Positions 13,685-21,329 of a stretch of 24,681 bases of DNA are shown one piece after another. The notes beneath the pieces were generated by a model that worked only from the letters and a program-made list of their open reading frames with translations, made no database searches and was not told the origin of the DNA. This stretch comes from JALZHR01 sp036389695 (GTDB lineage: Bacteria; Acidobacteriota; Blastocatellia; Pyrinomonadales; Pyrinomonadaceae). Each line of letters begins with the position of its first letter. Within the stretch, counting starts at the first letter, position 1. The stretch is from positions 1-24,681 of the forward strand of contig DASVWG010000137.1 of NCBI GenBank assembly GCA_036389695.1. Direction: 5' to 3'. The translations under genes were made by a program, and so were the position numbers.

Positions 13685-13820
13685 GCGGACGGAAAACTTT
13701 AGACTATCCCGGTTCTTGGCTAGTCTCGTGAGCCGCGTCCGTCTGCCGGAAGGAGCGGATTCGATGCAAATAATCCGCTCCGGATATTTTGATTTCGACA
13801 AATTTATGTCGAAATTTTTC
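13685..13820 (+). ncRNA. Unassigned structured RNA ending in a terminator
   Basis: A 9-bp helix GCGGACGGA/TCCGTCTGC (13685-13693/13738-13746) encloses a hairpin AGACTA/TAGTCT (13701-13706/13721-13726). A competing GGCT/AGCC pairing is possible. A 10-bp hairpin GGAGCGGATT/AATCCGCTCC (13752-13761/13772-13781) follows. A 9-bp stem ATTTCGACA/TGTCGAAAT (13792-13800/13807-13815) with a T run then fits an intrinsic terminator. It could be a small RNA or a 5' regulatory leader of the HNH gene 160 nt downstream. I cannot match it to a named riboswitch. Confidence 0.45.
13792..13819 (+). terminator. Intrinsic terminator
   Basis: A 9-bp stem with a 6-nt loop is followed by TTTT. It closes the structured RNA region upstream of the HNH gene. 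Confidence 0.65.
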
Positions 13821-13981
13821 ACTTTTAACAAAAAATCTATATACAAATCGGACAATTATCATCTAAAATAACGGCAGTTGATGGCGCGTTAGACAAAATA
13901 TTGTGGTAAAGATTCGATTTGTTGCTGACAATTTCGGTTTTCTAAACGACACAATTATTAAATAAAAAGGAGGCGATTTAT

Positions 13982-14533
13982 TTGCTGACAGGTAGAGTTT
14001 TACTTTTGAATTTCTCATACGAGCCGCTCGGCACGGTCGGCATTGCGCGTTCGATGTGTCTGTGGTTTCGCGGTTCGGTGACGATTGAAGAATACGACGG
14101 CGAAAATGTTCTGCATTCGCCGCGTCAAACGTTTCGCGTGCCGTCGGTCGTGCGTCTGCGTCATTACGTCAACGTGCATCGCCGTCGCCGCGAAACGACG
14201 ATGAAACGCGCGCGGATTTACATTCGCGACCGTTATCGCTGCCAGTATTGCGGCGACCACAAACACGCGGCTGATTTAACGCTCGACCATATCTTGCCGC
14301 GCGCGCAGGGCGGCGAATCGACGCCGCAGAATCTGGTCACGGCTTGTGTCAAATGCAACGGTCGCAAAGGCAACCGCACGCCCGAACAAGCCCGTATGCC
14401 GCTGCTGACTTCGCAAAAGCTTCTCAATCTCGGCTTAGACCGCGTTTTGCTGTGCCATTACGCCGAGTCGAAACCTGAATGGAAGAAATATCTGTTTATG
14501 GACGAGTTTGAAGAACAAACGAAAGCCGCTTGA
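13982..14533 (+). CDS. HNH endonuclease
   Basis: The 183-aa protein has an N-terminal domain (1-70). The HNH core has zinc-binding C87-x2-C90 and C122-x2-C125, the catalytic region LTLDHILPRAQGG with Asp102-His103, and Asn117. The long N-terminal part starting RVLLLNFSYEPLG is characteristic of a widespread bacterial HNH family of unknown biological role. The start codon appears to be TTG: AAGGAGG lies 8 nt before it and no ATG fits. No partner methylase is nearby, so it is not an obvious restriction enzyme. Confidence 0.9.
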   Translation: MLTGRVLLLNFSYEPLGTVGIARSMCLWFRGSVTIEEYDGENVLHSPRQTFRVPSVVRLRHYVNVHRRRRETTMKRARIYIRDRYRCQYCGDHKHAADLTLDHILPRAQGGESTPQNLVTACVKCNGRKGNRTPEQARMPLLTSQKLLNLGLDRVLLCHYAESKPEWKKYLFMDEFEEQTKAA

Positions 14534-14611
14534 GAATTTTAGATTTTAGATTTTAGATTTTAGATTGAAAGCAAATCTTAAATCGACAATCAAAAATCTA
14601 AAATTCTTTTC
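14533..14611 (+). terminator. Hairpin after the HNH gene, with TTTTAGA repeats
   Basis: A 15-bp perfect pairing (14533-14547 with 14593-14607) overlaps the HNH stop codon and is followed by TTTT. The 5' arm runs into four tandem TTTTAGA units. Confidence 0.6.
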
Positions 14612-14687
14612 CGGTCGGTCAAGCGCCGATTCCAGCCATTATTCTCTCTCTTTCCTTCAAAAAATTTAAGACGCGAATAAATTTGCA

Positions 14688-14816
14688 GGGGCAGGTCTTG
14701 TGCCTGCCCAAAGCGTTCGACAGAACGCTAATCAACGTAAATAAATTCAATCTTGAATTTATTTAAAACGCTTGTTCGCGCCTTCGCGCTCATTGGGCAG
14801 GCACAAGACCTGCCCC
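14688..14816. repeat. MITE-like inverted repeat
   Basis: The 23-bp arms (14688-14710 and 14794-14816) are perfectly inverted, and each arm is itself a partial palindrome (GGGCAGG...CCTGCCC). The 83-nt centre has further short hairpins (AGCGTT/AACGCT). There is no coding content. Arms reading GGGCAGGCACAAGACCTGCC are, from memory, common in dispersed repeats of several phyla. Confidence 0.75.
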
Positions 14817-14850
14817 TACATTTCTTGCCGTGTTTTAAATTTTAAAATCT

Positions 14851-14925
14851 AGCCGATTAGCTCAGTGGAACGAGAGCAACAGGCTTCTAACCTGTGGGAC
14901 GTCGGTTCGAGTCCGACATCGGCTG
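14851..14925 (+). tRNA. tRNA-Arg (TCT)
   Basis: The acceptor stem is AGCCGAT/ATCGGCT. The D arm is GCTC/GAGC. The anticodon arm ACAGG/CCTGT with loop CTTCTAA gives anticodon TCT. The T arm is GTCGG/CCGAC with loop TTCGAGT, and the discriminator is G. CCA is not encoded. Confidence 0.93.
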
Positions 14926-14941
14926 TCAAATTATTTTTCAT

Positions 14942-15015
14942 CGCGGGAATGGAGCAACGGCGGCTCGACGGTCTCATAAGCCGTAAAACGGCAGGTTCGA
15001 TTCCTGCTCCCGCTT
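14942..15015 (+). tRNA. tRNA-Met (CAT), initiator-like
   Basis: The body resembles initiator tRNA: it starts CGCGGGA, has D-arm words TGGAGC...GGCTC, and loop CTCATAA with anticodon CAT. The T arm is GCAGG/CCTGC with loop TTCGATT. The acceptor has an unpaired first position (C against T), as initiators do, although most have C-A. The anticodon stem ACGGT/GCCGT has only two of the three G-C pairs typical of initiators. It lies 16 nt after tRNA-Arg and may be cotranscribed with it. CCA is not encoded. Confidence 0.85.
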
Positions 15016-15087
15016 CCCTTTTTACAATTTTTCTTTACTATAAAATTGCTTCGATTGTCAGAGGTTCCGGGAAAAGGAGCGGAAGCT

Positions 15088-15639
15088 ATGAAACTTGTTT
15101 TTATATACGGTTCGCCGGCGGTCGGAAAATTAACGGTCGCCAATGAAATCGCCAAATTGACTGATTTCAAGGTGTTTCATAATCACCTGAGCATCGATGC
15201 AATCGAGCCGATTTTTGAATTCGGCTCGCCGTCGTTCGGGAAATTAATCGATTTGATTCGCGTCGAAACCGTCCGGGAAGCCGCGCGCGTCCGTCAAAAT
15301 CTGATTTACACGTTTTGTTACGCGAAAGATTTGGACGACGCGCACGTCGAGCGCATTACGCGCGCCGTCGAAGAAAACGGCGGCGAAGTTTGTTTTGTCC
15401 TTTTGCGAGCCGACCGCGACGCGCTCGACAAAAGAGTCGTCGAAGAATCGCGCCGCCGGATGGGCAAGGCGAAAACCGTCGAGATGATGGACTTTTTTCA
15501 CGAAACTTATGATTTGCTCTCGCCGGTTCCCGACCGCGAAAGCTTAATCATCGACAACACGCATCTGTCCGCCGAAAACGCGGCGGAGCGAATCATCGCG
15601 CATTTTAATTTGCAGCAACAGGAGCAAAAAATTGATTAA
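15088..15639 (+). CDS. P-loop (AAA/shikimate-kinase-like) nucleotide-binding protein
   Basis: The 183-aa protein has a Walker A motif GSPAVGKLT (residues 8-16) directly after the first strand (KLVFIY). A conserved HNHLSID follows, a Walker-B-like strand (EVCFVLLRAD) is near residue 115, and LLSPVP...IDNTHLS lies near the C-terminus. This is the layout of small P-loop kinase-like proteins related to shikimate or gluconate kinases; the phosphate acceptor is unknown. The ATG at 15088 has AAAGGAG upstream. It follows the two tRNA genes closely. Confidence 0.82.
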   Translation: MKLVFIYGSPAVGKLTVANEIAKLTDFKVFHNHLSIDAIEPIFEFGSPSFGKLIDLIRVETVREAARVRQNLIYTFCYAKDLDDAHVERITRAVEENGGEVCFVLLRADRDALDKRVVEESRRRMGKAKTVEMMDFFHETYDLLSPVPDRESLIIDNTHLSAENAAERIIAHFNLQQQEQKID

Positions 15640-15682
15640 TTTATTTGCCTGAGATGCGAAACTGAGTTAGAATAATTTTTCT

Positions 15683-15741
15683 AAAAATAGACGGAAATGA
15701 TTCAGGCAAAGCGCCTTTTTCATTTCCGTCTATTTTTTATT
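15683..15741 (+). terminator. Intrinsic terminator
   Basis: An 18-bp perfect stem (15683-15700 with 15720-15737) has a loop that forms a small GGC/GCC hairpin, and a T-rich tract follows. It ends 44 nt after the P-loop gene and shortly before the next gene. Confidence 0.75.
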
Positions 15742-15766
15742 TTAAAAACATTTTATGGAAGAACTT

Positions 15767-16207
15767 ATGAGTAAAAAATACGAAACCGAAAACGAAATTT
15801 TATCGCTCGTCGAAGCGTTTGAAAACGGCACGATTCCGCGTCACGAATGGAATCACGCGGGGCATTTAACGGTCGCGCTTTATTATTGTTCGCGTCACGA
15901 TTTTGAAACGGCAACTGAAAAGATGCGCCGCAATCTTTTGCATCATCTGAAATGCGTCGGCGTCGATTTGACGAAAGAAATGCCGTATCACGAAACTTTG
16001 ACGGCGTTTTGGATGCGGACAATCGACGACTTCCGAAAATCGAAAAACGGCGCGGCGTTTCTTGAAACGGCAAATGAACTGGTCGAAGGATTCGACAAAG
16101 ATTATCCGCTTCGATTTTACAGCCGCGAGCTTTTATTTTCGGATGAAGCGCGCGCCCGTTTTGTCGAAGCCGATTTGGAACAAGCTGAAACCACCAAATC
16201 GGCTTAG
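15767..16207 (+). CDS. Uncharacterised conserved-looking protein
   Basis: The 146-aa soluble protein contains WNHAGHLTVALYY (about residues 29-41) and SRHDFETATEKMRRNLLHH, then MPYHETLTAFW. I recall similar Trp-His-x2-His proteins in many bacteria without a named function. The paired histidines and the later YHET could bind a metal. The second ATG (15767) has GGAAG at proper distance; an ATG four codons earlier (15755) has no ribosome site. It is single-gene, behind a strong terminator. Confidence 0.75.
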   Translation: MSKKYETENEILSLVEAFENGTIPRHEWNHAGHLTVALYYCSRHDFETATEKMRRNLLHHLKCVGVDLTKEMPYHETLTAFWMRTIDDFRKSKNGAAFLETANELVEGFDKDYPLRFYSRELLFSDEARARFVEADLEQAETTKSA

Positions 16208-16267
16208 AGCGATACAAACTAACGCGATTTGGCGGTTTCGTTCTTTGATAATCTAAAGCGGTTTTTA

Positions 16268-16828
16268 TTAATACGAATCGTCATAGCCGGAGCTTTCGTA
16301 GCTGCCGCCGGCAGCCAATGCGGGCGAGCCGACAAAGCATTCGCCGACCGCCGTATAGTATTTCAGATTCCGCTTCACGTGTTTGCCTCTATATGAAAGG
16401 TCGTTCGGGTCGCCCGGCGAAACTCTTTCAGCCATCGGCTCCATCACCCAAATCTTCGGGTTGCTTCCGCCGCTCGTTATATCGAAGATGACGTTGACGT
16501 GATAATTGCCGAGATGCTGATTATAATAGCCGATGTAAACCGGACCTGCCGCGAGATGCTTTTTCAGCTTGGCTTTCGTCAGATACGACGCCAGGTAAAA
16601 CGGCTCGTAATTCATATACCAGCGCGGGTCGTTGATAAGCGTTATCAAGCCCTGACGGCTAATCGTCCCGTTGGTGTTTCTTAATAAAGGATATTCGTCA
16701 AACACGTCGTCCTGATAGATAGTTCCCAGATTCGTCGCCGTCAGCCACCATTCCAAACTAGCCGCCCAGCAGGCATTATCGTCGTATTGTCCGACCGGCT
16801 CTACAGTATGATAATTTATTTTTCCCAT
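16268..16828 (-). CDS. Papain-like cysteine protease family protein
   Basis: The 186-aa protein has a papain-like dyad layout. DDNACWAASLEWWL carries Cys20 at the start of a helix, and GNYHVNVIFDI carries His110. VMEP follows in the place where the third residue of the site usually lies. This resembles C39-like or AvrRpt2-like bacterial proteases. There is no signal peptide or membrane segment; the C-terminus is Gly/Ser/Tyr-rich (GGSYESSGYDDSY), which could be a flexible secretion or interaction tail. AAGGAG lies upstream of the ATG. Substrate and export route are unknown. Confidence 0.8.
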   Translation of the reverse strand: MGKINYHTVEPVGQYDDNACWAASLEWWLTATNLGTIYQDDVFDEYPLLRNTNGTISRQGLITLINDPRWYMNYEPFYLASYLTKAKLKKHLAAGPVYIGYYNQHLGNYHVNVIFDITSGGSNPKIWVMEPMAERVSPGDPNDLSYRGKHVKRNLKYYTAVGECFVGSPALAAGGSYESSGYDDSY

Positions 16829-16849
16829 TATAATTTCTCCTTAAAATAC

Positions 16850-16914
16850 CGGCGCGTCTCTCTCGCCTTTCACGTATAAATGCGTTTGAAATTTCAAAAA
16901 ACTATCACGCGCCG
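16850..16914. promoter_or_regulatory. Split 8-bp inverted repeat in a divergent promoter region
   Basis: CGGCGCGT (16850-16857) and ACGCGCCG (16907-16914) are perfect inverted half-sites 49 nt apart, between the divergent protease and sigma-factor genes. They could be operator half-sites or flanks of a small deletion. The region has no other clear feature. Confidence 0.3.
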
Positions 16915-16987
16915 AGAAAAAATTTTCTGATTTTTTCGAGGTGTGTTAAATTTATTGACGGTAAAGTCTTTTATTTCGTCATTTAAA

Positions 16988-17563
16988 ATGTCAGTTCCAA
17001 ACTCCCAAGAAGTCACCGAATTGCTCCAGCAATGGAGCGCGGGCGACGCTGACGCGCTCGAAGCGCTGACGCCGGTGATTTACTCGGAGCTGCACCGCAT
17101 CGCCAAGCGCTATATGAGCCGCGAGCGCGAAAATCACACGCTGCAAACGACGGCGCTCGTCAACGAAGCGTATATGCGCCTGATTGACTGGAAAACGGCG
17201 AAATGGGAAAACCGCGCGCATTTTTTCGGCGTCTCGGCGCAATTGATGCGCCGGATTCTGGTCGATTTCGCCCGCAGCCGCCCGAAAGTCAGAGAAGAAG
17301 TCGTCCGTCACGTCTCGCTCGAAGAAGCCTTTGTCGTCACCGCCGAAAAAGACGCGGATTTGGTCGCGCTGGACGAAGCCCTGAACGAGCTGGCAAAATT
17401 CGACGAGCGCAAAGCAAAAATCGTCGAGCTGAAATTTTTCGGCGGGCTTTCGGTCGAAGAAACGGCGGAAGTTTTGCAGGTTGCGCCGATTACAATAATG
17501 CGCGAATGGCAGAAAGCAAAAGCGTGGCTTTACCGCGAGCTTAGTCAGAACCACCTGCGGTAG
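16988..17563 (+). CDS. ECF-like RNA polymerase sigma factor (TIGR02999 type)
   Basis: The 191-aa protein has sigma region 2 (about residues 30-95, with LVNEAYMRLID and FFGVSAQLMRRILVDFAR) and region 4 (about 130-185, ELKFFGGLSVEETAEVLQVAPITIMREWQKAKAWL). Features such as LYRELS at the end fit the TIGR02999 family that accompanies Ser/Thr kinases in Acidobacteriota and Planctomycetes. The last codons (QNHLR and stop) are provided by the REPIN that follows. The ATG at 16988 matches the usual start; an in-frame ATG at 16943 is less likely. It probably acts with the kinase gene downstream. Confidence 0.92.
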   Translation: MSVPNSQEVTELLQQWSAGDADALEALTPVIYSELHRIAKRYMSRERENHTLQTTALVNEAYMRLIDWKTAKWENRAHFFGVSAQLMRRILVDFARSRPKVREEVVRHVSLEEAFVVTAEKDADLVALDEALNELAKFDERKAKIVELKFFGGLSVEETAEVLQVAPITIMREWQKAKAWLYRELSQNHLR

Positions 17564-17697
17564 CGGGTGGTTTAAGTTTAGGATTTTAAGTTTCAATATT
17601 CAGATTTAAAGTTAAATTAATTGGCAAACTTGAACCTTAAAATCAGAAATCTGAAATTATCACGTTCAACCGCCCGCTACCGCAGGCGGCTGCGGAC
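17544..17697. repeat. REPIN-like element 3, inside the 3' end of the sigma gene
   Basis: Arm 1 (17544-17575) and arm 2 (about 17666-17697) are inverted copies of the REP unit; arm 2 has a decayed end (GGCTGCGGAC instead of GGTTCTGAC). The spacer has a second imperfect inverted repeat (AGTTTAGGATTTTAAG with CTTAAAATC-type words). It supplies the sigma stop codon and ends 2 nt before the kinase ATG. Confidence 0.85.
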
Positions 17698-17699
17698 TT

Positions 17700-20615
17700 A
17701 TGAATCCCGACCGCTGGAAACAAATCGACGAGCTTTTCGACGCCGTGCTGGACATTCCCGATGAGACGGCGCGCGAAAAGTTTCTGTCCGAAAAGTGCAG
17801 CGGCGACGAAGAATTGCGGCGTGAAATTCTGAGCCTGCTCGAGGCGCAGAAGGAAAGCGAAGAAAACTTTCTGCAAAAATCGGCGATGAACATTGCCGCC
17901 CAAAATCTCGCCGAAGAACAGACATTTCCTTTCGACGCGCAGTTTCTCAACAAAACCATCGGCACTTATAAAATCGAATCCCTGCTCGGCGCGGGCGGAA
18001 TGGGCGAAGTTTACCTGGCTGACGACACCAGGCTGCGGCGCAAAGTCGCGCTGAAAATTCTGCCTTCCGAATACAGCACCAGCGACGAGCGCGTCAAGCG
18101 TTTCGAGCTCGAAGCCCGCGCCGTTTCCGCCTTGAATCATCCGAATATCGTGACGATTTACGATGTCGGCAGCTTTGAAGGCATCAATTACATCGCGACG
18201 GAATACGTCGAAGGCAAAACCCTGCGCGAGCTGGTCGGCGGCAATCTGAAATTAAAGGAAATTTTCTCAATCATCATTCAAGCCTGCGACGCGCTCGCGG
18301 CGGCGCACAGCGCCGGAATCATCCACCGCGACATCAAGCCGGAAAATATAATGGTGCGCCCCGACGGTTACGTGAAAATTCTCGATTTCGGTCTGGCGAA
18401 ACTGAGCGAAATCGATTTGCAGACGCTCCGAAACTTTGCGCAGACGGCGAAAGGCGTGATTATCGGCACGCCCGCCTATATGTCGCCCGAACAGGTGAGC
18501 GACGAAAACCTCGACCATCGCACGGATTTATGGAGCATCGGCGTCGTTTTGTATGAGCTTTTGACGAACGTCAATCCTTTTAAAAAAGAAAACCGGCAGG
18601 CGACGTTTCAGGCGATTTTGTCGAGCGACCCGCCGCCCGCCAGTTTTTTGAACGCGGAAATCTCGCCCGAATTAGACCGCATTTTGATAAAAGCTCTGGA
18701 AAAGGACGCCGATTTGAGCTATCAGACCGCTTCGGATTTGCGCGCCGATTTAAAACGTCTCAAACGCGAACTCGATTCGTCGCCGTCCTGGAATTCGCGC
18801 AGCGTGAGCATCGAGACGCGCAAACGCGCGGAAGCGGAGACGCAAAGAAATTATTTGGCTTATGTTTTAGGCGCGCTTATTTTAACGGCAATCGGCTTCG
18901 GCGTCTGGCTTTTCGTCAGAAATTCACGCGCGCCGCAAAACGGCGAAGCCGGTGAGTGGGCAAACGCGCGGCACGCGCAGATTACCGATTCGCCGTGGGT
19001 CGAGGGCTATCCGAGCCTTTCGCCGGACGGGAAAAATATCATTTTCGCCAGCGAAGCCAACGGCGACCGAAACGTTTACCTGCAAAGAGTCGGCGGCAAA
19101 AATCCGGTTAATTTAACGCCGAATTCGAAAGAAAGCGACACGATGCCCGCTTATTCCGCCGACGGAAAATACATCGTCTTTCGCTCCGAGCGCCAGCCCA
19201 GCGGAATCTACGTGATGGAAGAAACCGGCGAAAACGCGCGCCGCATTTCCGACGCCGGTTTTCATCCGTCGTGGTCGCCGGACGGCAAAAAAGTCGTCGT
19301 CAGCGACAAAGCCGCCGCGATTCATACGGTTCACGCCGTGCCGAACAGCGCGCTCTCGGTGATTGACGTCGCGACGGGAAACAAGCAGCGGATTGAAACC
19401 GGCGGCGACGCGATTATGCCGAGCTGGTCGCCGAACGGCGAGCGCATCGCTTTCTGGTTTGTCGCGGACGGAAAGCTGCCGGAGATTGCGACGATTCCGG
19501 CGGCGGGCGGCGAGCCGGTCGTCGTGGCTTCGGACGAGGCTTCGGACTGGAATCCGGTCTGGTCGCCCGACGGAAAATACCTGTATTTTGCCAGCGACCG
19601 CAGCGGCAATATGAGCTTCTGGCGCGTGGCGATTGATGAAAAAACCGGCGCTCAACAGGGCGCGCCGGAATCCGTCCCGACGCCTTCGAAGTACTGTCGT
19701 CACATCACATTTTCGCGCGACGGAAAAACGCTCGGCTATGTTCGATACGAAAGTCAATCGAATTTGCAGGCGATTCCTTTCGACCCGAAAACCCTGAAAA
19801 CGACGGGCGAAGCGGGCTGGATAACGCGCGGCGACAAGGAAATCGGCAATCCGGATTTAGCGCCCGACGGCGAAACTTTTGTCGTCCGCCAGCCGACGCG
19901 CACGCAGGAAGACCTCGTCATTTTCGATAAAAACGGCGGCAACTGGCGCAATCTGATGAGCGATAAATTTCGCGAAAGACTTCCGCGCTGGTCGCCCGAC
20001 GGCGCGCAAATCGCGTTTAATTCCGACCGCAGCGGAAAATATCAAATCTGGACGATAAACCGCGACGGCTCGAATTTGCGCCAGATTACATTTACGGAAA
20101 AAATGGGCGCGAGCGCGGCGGTTTACTCGCCCGACGGCACGAAGATGGCTTACACCGAGCTTGAATTAAACTCGCAGTCTTCTTTTATTCTGGATTTAAC
20201 GCGGGCGTGGACGGAACAAACGCCGCAGGCGCTGCCGCCGATGGCTGGCAGCAAATCTTTTTCCGTGCGCGACTGGTCGGCGGACGGCAAAAAGCTTCTG
20301 CTGATTTATTTCGAGCCGGACGGCGACGAATACGGCGTCGGCGTTTACAATCTGGAAACCGGCGCTTCCGAAAAAATGACCGAATCCGGCTCCAGCCCGT
20401 TCTGGCTCAATGACAACCGTCATTTCATCTACACCGACCGCAACGCGATTTTTCTGTGCGACACGCAGACCAAAAAAATAACCGAGATTTACAAGCCTTT
20501 CGCCTACGAATTGCAGCACGCCAACATCTCGCCCGACAACAAAATGATTTTCTTCCGCTATTTGCAGGTCGATGCCGACGTCTGGCTGATTGACGCTTCG
20601 CAGCAAAATCAATAA
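17700..20615 (+). CDS. Ser/Thr protein kinase with TolB/PD40 beta-propeller
   Basis: The 971-aa protein begins with a roughly 85-residue helical region. The kinase domain follows (about 90-360): G97-A-G-G-M-G-E-V-Y105, HRD at 209-211 with Asp211, DFG at 229-231 and GTPAYMSPEQ. One membrane helix (about 385-407) leads to a long outer domain (about 425-965) made of repeated SPDGK/WSPDG/SDRSG units typical of PD40/TolB propeller blades. Such receptor kinases sense envelope conditions. It is paired with the sigma factor upstream. No ribosome site is visible before the ATG because the REPIN lies there; translation may be weak or reinitiated. Confidence 0.93.
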   Translation: MNPDRWKQIDELFDAVLDIPDETAREKFLSEKCSGDEELRREILSLLEAQKESEENFLQKSAMNIAAQNLAEEQTFPFDAQFLNKTIGTYKIESLLGAGGMGEVYLADDTRLRRKVALKILPSEYSTSDERVKRFELEARAVSALNHPNIVTIYDVGSFEGINYIATEYVEGKTLRELVGGNLKLKEIFSIIIQACDALAAAHSAGIIHRDIKPENIMVRPDGYVKILDFGLAKLSEIDLQTLRNFAQTAKGVIIGTPAYMSPEQVSDENLDHRTDLWSIGVVLYELLTNVNPFKKENRQATFQAILSSDPPPASFLNAEISPELDRILIKALEKDADLSYQTASDLRADLKRLKRELDSSPSWNSRSVSIETRKRAEAETQRNYLAYVLGALILTAIGFGVWLFVRNSRAPQNGEAGEWANARHAQITDSPWVEGYPSLSPDGKNIIFASEANGDRNVYLQRVGGKNPVNLTPNSKESDTMPAYSADGKYIVFRSERQPSGIYVMEETGENARRISDAGFHPSWSPDGKKVVVSDKAAAIHTVHAVPNSALSVIDVATGNKQRIETGGDAIMPSWSPNGERIAFWFVADGKLPEIATIPAAGGEPVVVASDEASDWNPVWSPDGKYLYFASDRSGNMSFWRVAIDEKTGAQQGAPESVPTPSKYCRHITFSRDGKTLGYVRYESQSNLQAIPFDPKTLKTTGEAGWITRGDKEIGNPDLAPDGETFVVRQPTRTQEDLVIFDKNGGNWRNLMSDKFRERLPRWSPDGAQIAFNSDRSGKYQIWTINRDGSNLRQITFTEKMGASAAVYSPDGTKMAYTELELNSQSSFILDLTRAWTEQTPQALPPMAGSKSFSVRDWSADGKKLLLIYFEPDGDEYGVGVYNLETGASEKMTESGSSPFWLNDNRHFIYTDRNAIFLCDTQTKKITEIYKPFAYELQHANISPDNKMIFFRYLQVDADVWLIDASQQNQ

Positions 20616-20655
20616 TTTGCGGGAACTTTTTCACAAAAAACCTGTCTAATCATTT

Positions 20656-21117
20656 ATGAAATCGGTTTCGCTTTCAATTTTCGTTCTTATGTTTTCTCTT
20701 CCCGTTTTTGCTCAAAACGAAGAAAACTATACCTGCCGTAAAGAAGATAGAAAAACAGTTCGAGAATATTTTGATAATTACCGCGAAAACGACAAAATTT
20801 TATTTGAGTTTTACAAATCCTTTATTTTGCCGTCCGACAAACCGCGCTTGCCGTTTTGCTGGCAAGGCTGCGCGGTAAGTTTAATAAAACCTGAATTTCC
20901 AGCTGTTGCCAGACAAAACAAAATATCGGGCAGTGTCGAAATCGAAACCATCGCCGACGAAACCGGAAAAATAATTTTTGCCAAAGCGACGAAAGAAAAC
21001 TCCGTTTTCCGGCGAAACGCGGAAATCGCCGCTTGCCGTTCTCGATTCAAACCGATTTTGTTTAATGAAAAACCGATAAAATTTCGCTGGAAAATAGTTT
21101 ATAATTTTGTGAAATAG
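20656..21117 (+). CDS. TonB C-terminal domain protein, secreted
   Basis: The 153-aa protein has a signal peptide (residues 1-19, ending VFAQ), a short helical region and a C-terminal TonB-C-like domain (about 75-153). Landmarks are KPEFPAVARQNKISGSVEIE, ETGKIIFAKA and SRFKPILFNEKPIKFRWKIVYNF. Free-standing TonB-C domains of this kind are abundant in Acidobacteriota and act in the periplasm, with unknown partners. It lacks the N-terminal anchor and proline-rich span of a true TonB, so energy transduction is doubtful. It lies 40 nt behind the kinase gene. Confidence 0.82.
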   Translation: MKSVSLSIFVLMFSLPVFAQNEENYTCRKEDRKTVREYFDNYRENDKILFEFYKSFILPSDKPRLPFCWQGCAVSLIKPEFPAVARQNKISGSVEIETIADETGKIIFAKATKENSVFRRNAEIAACRSRFKPILFNEKPIKFRWKIVYNFVK

Positions 21118-21132
21118 TGTTATCATCCGTCT

Positions 21133-21213
21133 ATGTTTTTGCTTCAGACAAAACTCGCCAAAGATTTACTCAACGAACTCGGCGTCGCGCCGAAAGAATC
21201 CTGTCGCCTGTAA
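21133..21213 (+). CDS. Short ORF of 26 codons, doubtful
   Basis: The ORF reads MFLLQTKLAKDLLNELGVAP and ends KESCRL. It has helix-like composition but no ribosome site. It could be a remnant of a longer gene or chance. The rest of the 212-nt gap before cysS holds only a hairpin. Confidence 0.2.
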   Translation: MFLLQTKLAKDLLNELGVAPKESCRL

Positions 21214-21249
21214 ATTCCCTTTTAACCAGCGCTTAATTTGTTTTGATTT

Positions 21250-21284
21250 CGGATTTTCCCAAAAAAGAAAAATCCGGTTTCGAG
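21250..21284 (+). terminator. Weak terminator before cysS
   Basis: CGGATTTT (21250-21257) pairs with AAAATCCG (21269-21276), followed by a moderately T-rich stretch. Confidence 0.45.
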
Positions 21285-21329
21285 TCGTTTTCGTTTATGA
21301 TATTGTTTCAAACCAAAATTTAAAAAAAT

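Noticed and set aside
1601..17697. CRISPR array
   Set aside because: The repeats are few, inverted in pairs and far apart, with no regular spacers and no cas genes.
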